This document shows, in pieces, positions 1 through 9,251 of a stretch of DNA of 64,000 nt. The translations under genes were made by a program, and so were the position numbers. The notes under the pieces are model-generated. The model saw nothing but the letters and a program-made list of their open reading frames with translations. It ran no database searches and was not told where the DNA came from. Every line of letters starts with the position of its first letter. The stretch's first letter is position 1. The stretch is from Billgrantia campisalis (GTDB lineage: Bacteria > Pseudomonadota > Gammaproteobacteria > Pseudomonadales > Halomonadaceae), in contig NZ_JABFUC010000003.1 in NCBI RefSeq assembly GCF_022341425.1, forward strand, positions 291,021 to 355,020, read 5' to 3'.

Positions 1-372
1 GGATATCCCGAGCTCAGCTCGCTCGATGTGCTGGTCGTGCACAGCGTCAACCACCGCAAGCGCGCCAAACGGCTCGCCGATATCTGTCTGGTGCTGAACG
101 TCGAAGACTCTCACACGGTGACCTATGCGCTGAAGAAGCTCGCCAAACTAGAGCTCGTAGCCAGTGAGAAGCACGGCAAGGAGACCTTCTTTCGCACCAC
201 CGACAAGGGCCGTGAGGTCTGCCAGCGCTATGCCGAGATTCGCGAAGACTGCCTGGTGGAGTCGCTTTCGTCGCTGGGGATCGAGGGTGAAGAGATGAGC
301 CGATTAGCCGGCATGCTGCGCGCCATGTCGGGGCTCTACGACCAGGCCGCCAGAGCCGCCGCCTCGCTGTGA
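1..372 (+). CDS. Winged-helix (MarR-like) transcriptional regulator, 5' end outside window
   Basis: The reading frame is open from base 1, so the gene begins upstream of the window and only the C-terminal ~123 residues are visible. The visible part has a winged-helix arrangement: a helical stretch (AKRLADICLVLNVEDSHTVT), a recognition-like helix with ALKKLAKLELV, then a wing ending in TTDKGREVCQRY, a pattern typical of MarR-type regulators. The last ~45 residues form a helix that could serve in dimerisation. It converges on the kinase gene with one base between the two stop codons. The ligand and target genes cannot be read from the sequence. It could also be classed as a generic winged-helix protein rather than true MarR. 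Confidence 0.7.
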   Translation, partial: GYPELSSLDVLVVHSVNHRKRAKRLADICLVLNVEDSHTVTYALKKLAKLELVASEKHGKETFFRTTDKGREVCQRYAEIREDCLVESLSSLGIEGEEMSRLAGMLRAMSGLYDQAARAAASL

Positions 373-373
373 G

Positions 374-2218
374 TCAGCCTCCCTCCCGCCTGGCATCGGC
401 CAGCACCGCCCGAGGGTCACGCGGATAGTAGCGCTCCGGCTGTCGCTCCGTATGGGCGAAGAAGCGGGTATCCTTGTAGGGCATCTTCATGAACCCGGAA
501 ACCCCCAGGCCCTCGATCAGCCCCACGGCGGCCAGGATGTCGTCGAGCCGCCGGCGAAACTCCGCTTCCCGCGACGGGTCGAGCAGCCGATAGTAGCTGT
601 GAATCTTGAGGTGCTGGGGGAGTGCCTCGAAGATGATCATCCCGGTATGGTGGATCTCGTTGAGCGCCTCCAGCGAGGCGATGATCGCCTCGGGCAGTAC
701 CAGGAACTCCTCCGGGTCCGGCCCATCCTCGAAGTAGCTGTGCAGGCGTGAGCGGTCCTCGAGCTCGGGCACGGCGCTGACCTCGTAGCGCAGCCGCATG
801 TCCGGCGCCAGCACGAAGGGCTGGGTGGGATCGTCGCGGTCCAGGTGCAGGGTATCGCGGGCATTGAACAGGCAGCTCTTGAAGATCCCCTGGCGGTAGA
901 TGGCGCGCGCCAGGTTGACCATGTTGTTCACCGCCGCCACGAAGGCCGGCTTGAGCGTCGGGTCGTGCAGGCTGAGCGAGGTATCGATATACACCCCCTC
1001 GGCTTCCCAGCGAACCGCCAGCCCACCCACCACCGGATATTTCCCCAAGCGGCTGACCGCCGCCAGGAAGGCCTTTTCGGTTTCGCCCATGCCCTGCATG
1101 AAGTTCTTGTAATAGCGGTCGAGCTGGACGTCGTTGACGTCGTTGAGGGTCTCCTCGCCCCCCTCCTCGCGCAGGAACGCCTTGCGCGAGCTGTACACCA
1201 CGGTGTCGATCTCACGGTTCGAGGGTCGCACCCAGGCGGGCACCAGCGGCGTTTCCGCCGGTTCGGGAAGGTCGATCATCACCAGCCGCGCCAGCCTGGG
1301 CATTTCACTGATGAAGTGGTCCCCCGCCCGCCAGCGGATGCGCGGATCGGGGTCGAGCATGCCGTCGAGCATGCGGGCGAACTCCATGGGCAGGCCCAGC
1401 GAAGTGGCCGGAATCGCCCGGTGGCCAAAGCGGCATGACTGCGCCGAGGCCAGGGCATAGAGGGTGCCGGCGGCGCCCTGCTCGTCGAAACGCGGCGACG
1501 ACAAGGCACCGTTCAACTGCTCCTCGCCGATGAAGTAGACATCACCCAGGCGCGCATTGGTCTGCTGCAGGTTGTCCGACATCAGCTCCATGACGTTGGA
1601 CGCCACGAACTGCCGGTTGGCGTCCAACTGGGCGAACACCGACGACCCCCAGTCGATCAGGGCGATGGCTTCGCTGGCGGCATCGAACACCAGGTTGGAG
1701 GGCTTGATGTCGCCATGCACGATGGGCTTGCCCGCCGGCCCCGACTCCTTGCGCAGGGTGCGCAGGATATCGGCGAGCTGATCGGCAATATGCACCACCA
1801 GACGCGGCGACAGGCGCCCCTCGCGCAGCGACACCTCCTCCAGGTTGAGCCCGGGAGCGCGCTCCATGACCAGGATCGACTGATTGCGCACCCGCTGGAA
1901 GACGATCAGCCTCGGCACTCGCGGATGGTCGACCTGCTCCAGCATGAAGGCCTCCTCCTCGAGGCGGTCCTGGAGATGCTGGGGCAGGTTGACCCGGGTG
2001 AACTTGAAGACGTATTCCGCCCCCAGCGCCGTGACCCCGGCGAAGACGAAGCCGTAGGCACCCTTGCCGATCAGCGCGATGTCGCGATAGCCCAGTTGCT
2101 CGAGCTGAGCCTGACAGAGCGCCACCCACTCCTTGAGCTTGCGGGCATCGTCGTGACTGAGCAGATAGATCGACTGCTCTTCGGGGATATAGAACTGCTG
2201 GAGAGGCGCCTGGGTCAT
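374..2218 (-). CDS. Hanks-type serine/threonine protein kinase with unknown C-terminal domain
   Basis: A 614-residue cytosolic protein with a eukaryotic-like kinase domain at about residues 40-300. Visible landmarks are the glycine-rich loop GKGAYGFVFAG (51-61), the ATP-binding Lys in FKF (about 72), the catalytic loop HGDIKPSN (168-175) and DWG in place of DFG (189-191). The remaining ~300 residues match no domain I recognise and contain no obvious membrane segment, so this is not a receptor-type PknB. It lies 70 bases downstream of the E2 gene of the 2-oxoacid dehydrogenase operon on the same strand, with no clear hairpin between, so co-transcription is plausible. An AGGTGA ribosome-binding site precedes the ATG. 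The substrate is unknown; the neighbouring E1alpha is an inferred candidate only. Confidence 0.8.
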   Translation of the reverse strand: MTQAPLQQFYIPEEQSIYLLSHDDARKLKEWVALCQAQLEQLGYRDIALIGKGAYGFVFAGVTALGAEYVFKFTRVNLPQHLQDRLEEEAFMLEQVDHPRVPRLIVFQRVRNQSILVMERAPGLNLEEVSLREGRLSPRLVVHIADQLADILRTLRKESGPAGKPIVHGDIKPSNLVFDAASEAIALIDWGSSVFAQLDANRQFVASNVMELMSDNLQQTNARLGDVYFIGEEQLNGALSSPRFDEQGAAGTLYALASAQSCRFGHRAIPATSLGLPMEFARMLDGMLDPDPRIRWRAGDHFISEMPRLARLVMIDLPEPAETPLVPAWVRPSNREIDTVVYSSRKAFLREEGGEETLNDVNDVQLDRYYKNFMQGMGETEKAFLAAVSRLGKYPVVGGLAVRWEAEGVYIDTSLSLHDPTLKPAFVAAVNNMVNLARAIYRQGIFKSCLFNARDTLHLDRDDPTQPFVLAPDMRLRYEVSAVPELEDRSRLHSYFEDGPDPEEFLVLPEAIIASLEALNEIHHTGMIIFEALPQHLKIHSYYRLLDPSREAEFRRRLDDILAAVGLIEGLGVSGFMKMPYKDTRFFAHTERQPERYYPRDPRAVLADARREGG

Positions 2219-2288
2219 ACGTCACCTGCTCATCAGATTGCGCCGGTCCAGGTCGCGGTCGAAGCGATACGACATGAACCGGCGTGTC

Positions 2289-3926
2289 TCACCCAAGGTG
2301 GAGGAGCATCGTTTCCGGGCTCTCCAGATACCCTTTCCAGGCGTTGCAGAAGCGGGCGATGGTGCCGCCATCGATCACCCGGTGATCCCCGGCCCAGGTC
2401 ACGGTCATGATCGCTCGTCGCGTCACCTCGCCCCGGTCGTCGAAGCGCGGCAGCCACTGGGTCTTGCCGATGGCAACGATGGCCAGCTCCGGGGCGTTGA
2501 TGATCGGCGCCGCATAGGTGCCGCCCAGTGCGCCGATGTTGGAGATGGTAATAGTGCCATCCTTGAGATCAGCCTGGTCGACGCGGCCCTCCCGCGCCGA
2601 GGTGGTCAGCCGCTCGACCTCCCGCGCCACGTCGAGCAGGGTGCGACGCTCGACGCCCTTGACGTTGGGCACCAGCAGGCCTGAACGGCTATCCACCGCC
2701 ATGCCCACGTTGCACGACGGCAGGTAGTGGATCTCGCTGACGTCAGCATTGAGCCTCGCGTTGAGGATCGGGTGCTCCTGCACCGCCAGCGCCATGGCCT
2801 TCATGAACAGCGGCATCAGCGTCAGCCGGGTGCCCTGAGCCTCGGCCTGGGGCTTGAGTCGCTGGCGCAGCGCCAGCAGCTCGGTAACATCGATCTCCTC
2901 ACCGTACTGGAAGTGCGGGATGGTGCTGGCGGACTCCACCATGCGCCGGGCCATCACCGCCCGCATGCCGCGAATCGGCTCGACGCGTACCTCGCCCTCC
3001 GGGGCTGCGGCGCGCGCGGCCGGCCGGGCCGCGGCTTCGCCGGCAGCCTGCCGATCACTGGGCGCCGACGTCTCGGCGCCCTGCTCGAGGAAGCGCAGCA
3101 CATCCTCCTTGAGCACCCGGCCATCCTTGCCGGAGCCGGGAATAGCCTCCAGCGAAACACCGTGTTCACGCACCAGGCGACGTACCGCGGGACTGGCCGG
3201 TACCCGCCCGTAGGGGCCGCGCCCACCGCTGGCTACCGGGGCGGCCGTCACCGGCTTGGCGGCGGGGCTCGCTGGGGCGGCCGCTGACGGGGCGGGTGCC
3301 GGCTGGCTTGCCGGGTCGGCCTGGGCCGGCCGATAGGCAAACAACGGCGCATGCACCTTGGCGATCTCGCCCTTGGGGACGTACAGCTTGGTCACCTGCC
3401 CGGCCTCGGGCGCGGTGATCTCCACCAGCGCCTTGTCGGTCATGACATCGACCAGCGGCTGGTCCTCCTCGATCGTCTCGCCCTCGGCCACGCGCCACTC
3501 GACCACCTCGCACTCGACGATGCCCTCGCCAATGTCGGGCAGGATGAAATCCTTCGTCGCGGCAGCGGATGAAGCCGTTGCGGGGGACTGCGACGTGGGC
3601 GCCGGGGCTTCCGCCGCCGGGCTCGCCACCTCGTCCGCCGTGTCGGCGACCGGCCGCGGCGGCTCGGCCGTCTCGGCGCTCACCGCTGCCCCCTCCGTTT
3701 CATAGGCAAATAGTGGCGCATGCACCTTGGCGATCTCCCCCTTGGGGACATACAGCCGGGTCACCCGCCCCGCCTCCGGGGCGGTGATCTCCACCAGCGC
3801 CTTGTCGGTCATCACCTCGACCACCGGCTGGTCTTCCTCGATGACATCGCCCTCGGCGACTCGCCAGTCGACGATTTCGCATTCCACGATACCTTCGCCG
3901 ATATCGGGCAGCATGAAGTCACTCAT
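2289..3926 (-). CDS. bkdB: Branched-chain 2-oxoacid dehydrogenase E2 (dihydrolipoyl acyltransferase), two lipoyl domains
   Basis: 545 residues, the acyltransferase core of the branched-chain 2-oxoacid dehydrogenase complex, moving acyl groups from E1 to CoA. Two nearly identical lipoyl domains (about 2-76 and 126-199) each carry MTDKALVEI, with the lipoylated Lys at 42 and 165. Ala/Pro-rich linkers follow, then a peripheral subunit-binding domain (about 243-280, ASPAVRRLVREHGV) and the catalytic domain (about 313-545) with the active-site motif DHRVIDGG. GEGIVECE lipoyl starts are typical of branched-chain E2s rather than pyruvate E2s. It is the third gene of the E1alpha-E1beta-E2 operon, 28 bases after E1beta, with an AGGAG site before the ATG. 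Branched-chain E2s usually have a single lipoyl domain, so two is noteworthy. No E3 gene is in the window. Confidence 0.9.
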   Translation of the reverse strand: MSDFMLPDIGEGIVECEIVDWRVAEGDVIEEDQPVVEVMTDKALVEITAPEAGRVTRLYVPKGEIAKVHAPLFAYETEGAAVSAETAEPPRPVADTADEVASPAAEAPAPTSQSPATASSAAATKDFILPDIGEGIVECEVVEWRVAEGETIEEDQPLVDVMTDKALVEITAPEAGQVTKLYVPKGEIAKVHAPLFAYRPAQADPASQPAPAPSAAAPASPAAKPVTAAPVASGGRGPYGRVPASPAVRRLVREHGVSLEAIPGSGKDGRVLKEDVLRFLEQGAETSAPSDRQAAGEAAARPAARAAAPEGEVRVEPIRGMRAVMARRMVESASTIPHFQYGEEIDVTELLALRQRLKPQAEAQGTRLTLMPLFMKAMALAVQEHPILNARLNADVSEIHYLPSCNVGMAVDSRSGLLVPNVKGVERRTLLDVAREVERLTTSAREGRVDQADLKDGTITISNIGALGGTYAAPIINAPELAIVAIGKTQWLPRFDDRGEVTRRAIMTVTWAGDHRVIDGGTIARFCNAWKGYLESPETMLLHLG

Positions 3927-3954
3927 CTTGCATCTCCTGTCCTGATATCGAACG

Positions 3955-4932
3955 TCAGAATTCCACGCAGGCCCGAATGGCCTCGTAGATCTTGAGGTGG
4001 TCCGGCATGTACTCCTTCTCCAGCGTCAGCGGGAAGGGAGTGTCCAGGCCGGTCACCCGCTCGATGGGCGACTCCAGGTACAGGAAGCAGCGCTCCTGGA
4101 TCGTGGCGGCGATCTCGCCGGCGAAGCCGCCGGTGCGGGGCGCCTCATGGCTGATCAGCAAGCGACCGGTCTTGAGCACCGACTCGACTACGCTGTCCTC
4201 GTCCCAGGGCAAGATCGAACGCAGGTCGATCACCTCGCAGGAAATGCCCACCTTTTCGGCCATCTCCACGGCCTTCTCGATCAGCTCCATCTGCGCGCCC
4301 CAGCCGAGCACCGTGATGTCGCTGCCCTCCTTCGTCACCTCGGCCTCCCCGATCGGCAGCTGGTAATCGTCTTCCGGCACCTCGCCGGTGGAGGCGCGAT
4401 AGAGCCGCTTGGGTTCGAAGAAGATGACCGGATCCGGATCGCGGATCGCGGAGAGCAGCAGGCCCTTGGCCTGGTAGGGATTGCGGGGCACCACGATCTT
4501 GAGACCCGGCGTATGGGCGAAGTAGGCTTCAGGCGATTGGGAGTGGTAGAGCCCGCCGGAGATCCCACCACCGTAGGGAGTGCGGATGGTCAGGCCACCG
4601 ACGTTGAACAGATCCCCGGAACGAAAGCGGAACTTGGCCGTTTCGTTGACGATCTGGTCGAAGGCCGGAAAGATATAGTCGGCAAACTGAATTTCGGCCA
4701 CCGGCACCGAGCCCTGGGCGGCCAGGCCGTTGGCGAAACCGATGATGCCCTGCTCGACCAGCGGCGTATTGAAGCAGCGGGCGCGGCCGTACTTCTCCTG
4801 GAGATGGCTGGTGGCGCGGAAGACGCCACCGAACACTCCCACGTCCTCGCCGAAGCAGAGCACCTTTTCATCCTCGGCCATGGCGATGTCGAGGGCATTG
4901 TTGATCGCCTGCAGCATGTTCATCTTGGGCAT
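3955..4932 (-). CDS. bkdA2: Branched-chain 2-oxoacid dehydrogenase E1 beta subunit
   Basis: 325 residues, the transketolase-like beta subunit of thiamine-diphosphate-dependent E1. It begins [15 protein letters not shown] and contains [15 protein letters not shown], the [15 protein letters not shown] segment and a C-terminal transketolase domain with [16 protein letters not shown]. The frame is open further upstream, but the ATG at 4932 is preceded by GGGAGGA and gives the usual family length (about 325-350), whereas upstream starts would run through the E1alpha gene. The E1alpha stop codon lies one base before this start, which indicates translational coupling. It pairs with the E1alpha product in an alpha2beta2 enzyme that decarboxylates the 2-oxo acids of Val, Leu and Ile. 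Confidence 0.92.
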   Translation of the reverse strand: MPKMNMLQAINNALDIAMAEDEKVLCFGEDVGVFGGVFRATSHLQEKYGRARCFNTPLVEQGIIGFANGLAAQGSVPVAEIQFADYIFPAFDQIVNETAKFRFRSGDLFNVGGLTIRTPYGGGISGGLYHSQSPEAYFAHTPGLKIVVPRNPYQAKGLLLSAIRDPDPVIFFEPKRLYRASTGEVPEDDYQLPIGEAEVTKEGSDITVLGWGAQMELIEKAVEMAEKVGISCEVIDLRSILPWDEDSVVESVLKTGRLLISHEAPRTGGFAGEIAATIQERCFLYLESPIERVTGLDTPFPLTLEKEYMPDHLKIYEAIRACVEF

Positions 4933-4933
4933 T

Positions 4934-6163
4934 TCAGGCTCCTCCCTGCTCGCCATTGGGCTTGTCGGCATCCGCCGTTGCGCTGACATCCGGGTCGAGT
5001 GACCGTGCCCCCTTCGGATAGGCCTCCGGGTGGCGGCGAATGTGCGACTTGAGGCGGTCGAGCTGACGCTGCAGCGCCGGGGTAACATCGGCATAGACGT
5101 CGCTGACCAGGCTATCCAGGGGCGGCGGCGGCCGTTTCTCGGCGCGCTTGAGGGTCTCGAGGACCTCGCGACGCAGGCTCTCCTGAAGGGCCTTCTCCTC
5201 GTCTTCGCTCCACCACCCCAGGTCGATCAGCCAGCGCTGCATGCGCAGAATGGGGTCCTTCTCGCGCCAGGCTTCCTCTTCCTTGCGCGAGCGGTAGCCG
5301 GAGGGGTCGTCCGAGGAGGAGTGGGCGGCCAGGCGATAGGTCATGGCCTCGATCAGCACCGGCTGGTTCTGCTCCACGGCGATGACGCGCGCCTGCTGGG
5401 TGGCCTGATAGACCGCCAGGACATCGTTGCCGTCGACGCGGATCACGTGCATGCGGTAGCCGAAGGCGCGCGGGGCGATGCCGTCGGCGGCAAACTGCTC
5501 GCTGGCCGGCGTGGAAATCGCATAGCCGTTGTTGCGACAGAAGAAGATCACCGGCGCCTTGTGCACCGAGGCCATGTTGAGGGCGGCATGGAAATCACCC
5601 TCCGAGGCCGCCCCCTCGCCAAAGAAGGTAATGGTGCAGTGGCCCTCGCCGGCCAGCTTCTGCCCATAGGCATAGCCTGCGGCCTGGGGGATCTGGGTGG
5701 CCAGCGGCGAGGAGATGGTCATGTAGTGGAGCTTGCGCGATCCGTAGTGGATCGGCATCTGGCGGCCCTTGCCGTAATCGAGCTCATTACCGAACAGCTG
5801 GTTCATGAACTCGTCGTAGGTAAAGCCACGATAGGCCAGCGCGCCCTGCTCACGATACTGCGCCATGATCATGTCGGCATCGTCCAGGGCCGCCGCGGCG
5901 CCGATGACCGCCGCCTCCTCTCCGGTGCACTGCATGTAGAAGGAGAGCCGGCCCTGACGCTGGGCCGCCAGCATGCGCTCGTCGAGCACCCGGGTGAACA
6001 GCATGGCGCGGTAGATGCGCAGCGCCTTCTGCTGATCGAGGTCGGGCGCCTCGGCTCCCTCGAAGAGGGTGCCGTCCTGCTGCAGGAGCCGAAAGGTCGG
6101 AATATGGAACTCGTCGCCGGTCATGAAGGCCAGCGAATGGGTGTCTTGTGTTGTTGTCATCAT
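4934..6163 (-). CDS. bkdA1: Branched-chain 2-oxoacid dehydrogenase E1 alpha subunit
   Basis: 409 residues, the thiamine-diphosphate-binding subunit of E1. The cofactor signature [18 protein letters not shown] with the distal [11 protein letters not shown] (about 182-219) is characteristic of the branched-chain family rather than pyruvate dehydrogenase. The loop [12 protein letters not shown] (281-292) corresponds to the regulatory phosphorylation loop of mammalian E1alpha. The start may be either of two adjacent ATGs (6163 or 6160), with AAGGA just upstream. It is the first gene of the operon. A LiuR-like palindrome lies about 113 bases upstream, consistent with induction during branched-chain amino acid breakdown. 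The C-terminal ~25 residues are charged and low in complexity. Confidence 0.92.
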   Translation of the reverse strand: MMTTTQDTHSLAFMTGDEFHIPTFRLLQQDGTLFEGAEAPDLDQQKALRIYRAMLFTRVLDERMLAAQRQGRLSFYMQCTGEEAAVIGAAAALDDADMIMAQYREQGALAYRGFTYDEFMNQLFGNELDYGKGRQMPIHYGSRKLHYMTISSPLATQIPQAAGYAYGQKLAGEGHCTITFFGEGAASEGDFHAALNMASVHKAPVIFFCRNNGYAISTPASEQFAADGIAPRAFGYRMHVIRVDGNDVLAVYQATQQARVIAVEQNQPVLIEAMTYRLAAHSSSDDPSGYRSRKEEEAWREKDPILRMQRWLIDLGWWSEDEEKALQESLRREVLETLKRAEKRPPPPLDSLVSDVYADVTPALQRQLDRLKSHIRRHPEAYPKGARSLDPDVSATADADKPNGEQGGA

Positions 6164-6275
6164 CCTGGTCCTTGGGTAGTGGCAGGAGGAGAAACCGCCC
6201 CTTGTGAGGGCAGTGTTGACTCTACTGTAGCCGCACGCCAGGGGTTAGCTCCAGCGTTCAGCCAACGGATCGCAG

Positions 6276-6291
6276 TTGACGTTAACGTAAA
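6276..6291 (-). promoter_or_regulatory. LiuR-like operator upstream of the bkd operon
   Basis: The sequence TTGACGTTAACGTAAA contains the perfect palindrome ACGTTAACGT and resembles, from memory, the motif described for LiuR, the MerR-family regulator of branched-chain amino acid degradation in Gammaproteobacteria. It sits in the 222-base gap between the E1alpha start and the end of the yehW-like gene, on the promoter side of bkdA1. No liuR gene is in the window, so the regulator assignment rests on the motif and on the function of the operon. Confidence 0.6.
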
Positions 6292-6385
6292 ACGGCGCCG
6301 AACGCATCTATTTTGCTGCCGGCCAGTCAAAAAGCTGAGGATTGCTCTGCCAAAGTACCTTCTGACGGTGACGTACCCAGCCCGA

Positions 6386-7144
6386 TCAGCGAGGTGCCAG
6401 GCGCGGCATGAAGCGCTCAAAGAGGCTGTCGACGCTGATCGCCAGCAGGCCGATCAGCACGGCGCCCTGCACCACATAGGCGGTGTTGCCATTGACGATG
6501 CCGGAGATGATCGGATCACCGAGGTTGCTGGCCCCCACGGTGGCGCCGATGGCCGCCGTGGCGATATTGATGGTCACCGAGGTGCGGATTCCGGCCAGGA
6601 TGACCGGCGCCGCCAGCGGCAGCTCCACCTGGCGCAGGACCTGAACACCGGTCATGCCCATGCCGCGTGCCGCCTCGTGGACGGCAGGATCAATGCCCTC
6701 GATGCCGGCCAGGGTGTTGCGCACGATCGGCAGCAGCCCGTAGAGCAATAGCGCCATGATGATTGGCAGGGTACCGAAACCCAGCACCGGCACCGCCAGC
6801 GCCAGCACCGCCACCGGCGGGAAAGTCTGGCCGATGGAGGCGAGCTGGCCGACCAGCGGGCGAAAATCCCGGCCGGCCGGCCGGGTCACGGCAATGGCGG
6901 CGCCGACGCCGATAGCGACGGCCAGCAGCGACGCCACCAACACCACCATGACATGCTGTACCAGCAGCGCCAGGAAAGTGTCGCGACGGTAGATCACCTC
7001 GCGGCTATCGGGTTCGATCAGCCGCAACACGCCTTCCAACTGCTCCATGCCGAGGGTCGCCGCCAGCAGCAGGCCCAGCCAAAGCAGCGGCATGGCCCAG
7101 CGCCATCCGGACACCGGGGGGGAAGACCGCACTGCGCGATTCAC
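6386..7144 (-). CDS. yehW: Osmoprotectant (betaine-type) ABC transporter permease, YehW-like
   Basis: 252 residues, one of two inner-membrane permeases of an osmoprotectant importer. After a short cytosolic N-terminus it has about five to six hydrophobic segments and a binding-protein-dependent permease signature around EAARGMGMTGVQVLRQVELPLA, the loop that contacts the ATPase. The GTG start overlaps the stop of the ATPase gene (GTGA), so it is translationally coupled and is the last gene of the four-gene operon osmF-yehY-yehX-yehW, the same order as E. coli yehZYXW. Import of glycine betaine or a related compatible solute is inferred from the family and fits a halophile. Confidence 0.82.
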   Translation of the reverse strand: MNRAVRSSPPVSGWRWAMPLLWLGLLLAATLGMEQLEGVLRLIEPDSREVIYRRDTFLALLVQHVMVVLVASLLAVAIGVGAAIAVTRPAGRDFRPLVGQLASIGQTFPPVAVLALAVPVLGFGTLPIIMALLLYGLLPIVRNTLAGIEGIDPAVHEAARGMGMTGVQVLRQVELPLAAPVILAGIRTSVTINIATAAIGATVGASNLGDPIISGIVNGNTAYVVQGAVLIGLLAISVDSLFERFMPRLAPR

Positions 7145-8082
7145 TCCGGCCTCCCCCCCACCAGCCGGCGCAGCGACAGCTCGCCGATGGGGATATCGTC
7201 GTCATCCACCACCGTCAGGCGGTCGACCCGGTGCCATAGCATCATCGACAGGGCATCGCGCAGCGGCGCCGTCTGCGCCACCCGTTCACGGGCCAACAGG
7301 CGCGGCCCCAGCGGCAGCATCCGCTCGCTGACGCGCGTCAAGCCCGCCTCCTTGAGACCACGCTCGACGCCCCCCAGCAGCGAGGCCACGAAGTTGTCGA
7401 CCGGTTCGCGCAGCAGCTCGATGGGGCGGCCCTGCTGGACGATGCGCCCCCGATGCATCACCACCAGCCGATCCGCCAGGGCCAGGGCTTCGTCCATGTC
7501 GTGGGTAACGAAGACAATGGTCTTGTGCAGACGCGCCTGCAGATCGCGCAGCTCATGCTGCAGCGATTCCCGGGTAATGGGGTCCAGCGCCCCGAAGGGC
7601 TCGTCCATCAGCAGGATCTCCGGGTCGGCGGCCAGCGCGCGGGCCACCCCGACCCGCTGCGCCTGGCCGCCGGAGAGCTGATGCGGATACTTGGCGGCGA
7701 ACTCCGCCGGCGGCAGGCCGAGCAGCCCCATCAGCTCCGCCACGCGCTCGCGGATACGCGTCCTGGGCCACTTGAGCAGCCGCGGCACCAGGCCGATGTT
7801 GCGTGCCACCGTCCAGTGGGGGAAGAGCCCGGTGCTCTGGATCACATAGCCGATGCGGCGACGCAGGAGCTGCTCGTTGAAGGTCCTCACCGGCTGGCCG
7901 TCGAGGTGAATCTCGCCCTCGCTGTGTTCGATCAGGCGATTGATCATCCGCAGGGTGGTGGACTTGCCGCACCCGGAAGTGCCCACCAGGGCACACAGCT
8001 CGCCTTTCTCGACGCGCAGTGAAATGTCGTTCACGGCGATCTCGTCGCCAAAGCGCTTGGTCACGTCGAACAGTTCGATCAT
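7141..8082 (-). CDS. yehX: Osmoprotectant ABC transporter ATP-binding protein, YehX/OpuCA-like
   Basis: 313 residues, the cytosolic ATPase of the importer. Visible motifs are Walker A GTSGCGKST (about 34-42), the signature LSGGQAQRVGVARAL, Walker B EILLMDEPFGALD and the switch VTHDMDEALALADR. The C-terminal ~75 residues (LRDALSMMLWHRVDRLTVVD and following) look like one partial CBS-type element, shorter than the paired CBS domains of OpuCA proteins. It overlaps the upstream permease by four bases (ATGA) and the downstream permease by four bases, so all three membrane-complex genes are coupled. Confidence 0.88.
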   Translation of the reverse strand: MIELFDVTKRFGDEIAVNDISLRVEKGELCALVGTSGCGKSTTLRMINRLIEHSEGEIHLDGQPVRTFNEQLLRRRIGYVIQSTGLFPHWTVARNIGLVPRLLKWPRTRIRERVAELMGLLGLPPAEFAAKYPHQLSGGQAQRVGVARALAADPEILLMDEPFGALDPITRESLQHELRDLQARLHKTIVFVTHDMDEALALADRLVVMHRGRIVQQGRPIELLREPVDNFVASLLGGVERGLKEAGLTRVSERMLPLGPRLLARERVAQTAPLRDALSMMLWHRVDRLTVVDDDDIPIGELSLRRLVGGRPE

Positions 8083-9248
8083 CTCGCCCCTCCATGGCGC
8101 AGGCCGTCCGCCAGGGCCCCGAACAGCGCGTCGGCCAGCAGCGCCAGGGCGATGATCGGCAAGGCGCCCAGCAGCACCAGGTCCATGGCCGCCTGCCCCA
8201 GGCCCTGGAAGATGAAGGTGCCGAGCCCGCCGGCACCGATCAGCGCCGCCACGGCGGTGAGCCCGATCGCCTGCACCGTGGTGATACGCACCCCTTCGAG
8301 GATCACCGGCAGTGCCAGGGGCAGGCGCACTTGCCAGAAGACCTGCTGGCGGCTCATGCCCATGCCGCGAGCCGATTCGAGCACCCCCGCGTCTACCCCT
8401 TCCAGCGCCACGAAGGTATTACGCACCATGGGCAGCAGGCTGTAGGCCACCAGGGCCAGCCAGGCGGGTGCCCAGCCGATGCCGCTCACGCCCAGCGCCG
8501 AGAGCCACTCGACCCGGGCCGAGAGCCAGGCCAGCGGCGCCAGCAGCAGGCCGAACAGCGCCAGGCTGGGAATGGTCTGCAGGAAGTTGAGCACCGCGAA
8601 CCCGGCCCGCTGCAGGCCGGCATGACGCCGCATGGCCAGCGCCAGGGCAACCCCCAGCAGCAGGCTCGCCCCCACGGCGGCGCCCACCAAGGCAAGGTGA
8701 TAGCCGATAGCGGCGACGAACTGATCGCTGCGTCCCTGGTACTCACGGTTGAGCGCCAGGGGTTCCAGCCAGTGGGCCAGCGCCAGCCACCAGGCGGCCA
8801 GGACCGGCAGCAGCAGCGCCCAACCTTGCCACCGCGCGAGCCCCAGGCGGGTGCGCAGCTCCAGCAGCACCAGCAGCCACAGGAACAGCAGCAGCCAGAC
8901 CGATGCACCGATCCCCAGCCGCGCCTGGGGGAGCGAGGGATCCACCAAGGCCCACACCGCCGCGGCAAGCCACAGCGGCAGCGCCGCCAGCAAGGCCACC
9001 ACCAGCGCCACCGCCAGGCGCAGGCGTCGGCTGTCGGGGCGCCAGGCCAGGGCCATAACCCCCAGCATCGGCAGCGTGACCAGCAACATCGGCCAGCCCC
9101 CCATGACCTCATAGGCACGGTGGGGCGCCCCCGCCACGATACGGTTGGGGGCGACACTGACCGCATCGAGTGACAGCCAGGCCAGGAGCCCTGCCAGCAT
9201 CAGGCTCAGCAGTACCCAGTTGGGCGAAGCGTGTCGCTCAGCCGCCAC
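8079..9248 (-). CDS. yehY: Osmoprotectant ABC transporter permease, YehY-like
   Basis: 389 residues and about ten hydrophobic segments. The N-terminal ~150 residues add several membrane spans to a C-terminal permease domain with the ATPase-contact loop ESARGMGMSRQQVFWQVRLPLA, matching the long YehY-type permease of the E. coli yehZYXW operon rather than the short OpuC permeases. The start is GTG, three bases after the osmF stop. It partners with the YehW-like permease as a heterodimeric channel. Substrate choice is inferred from the family. Confidence 0.85.
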   Translation of the reverse strand: MAAERHASPNWVLLSLMLAGLLAWLSLDAVSVAPNRIVAGAPHRAYEVMGGWPMLLVTLPMLGVMALAWRPDSRRLRLAVALVVALLAALPLWLAAAVWALVDPSLPQARLGIGASVWLLLFLWLLVLLELRTRLGLARWQGWALLLPVLAAWWLALAHWLEPLALNREYQGRSDQFVAAIGYHLALVGAAVGASLLLGVALALAMRRHAGLQRAGFAVLNFLQTIPSLALFGLLLAPLAWLSARVEWLSALGVSGIGWAPAWLALVAYSLLPMVRNTFVALEGVDAGVLESARGMGMSRQQVFWQVRLPLALPVILEGVRITTVQAIGLTAVAALIGAGGLGTFIFQGLGQAAMDLVLLGALPIIALALLADALFGALADGLRHGGAR

Positions 9249-9251
9249 GAC

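Noticed and set aside
845..1438. Long plus-strand frames antisense to the kinase, for example 845-1438.
   Set aside because: They have no recognisable domain, and the kinase on the minus strand has clear motifs. High GC produces such shadow frames.
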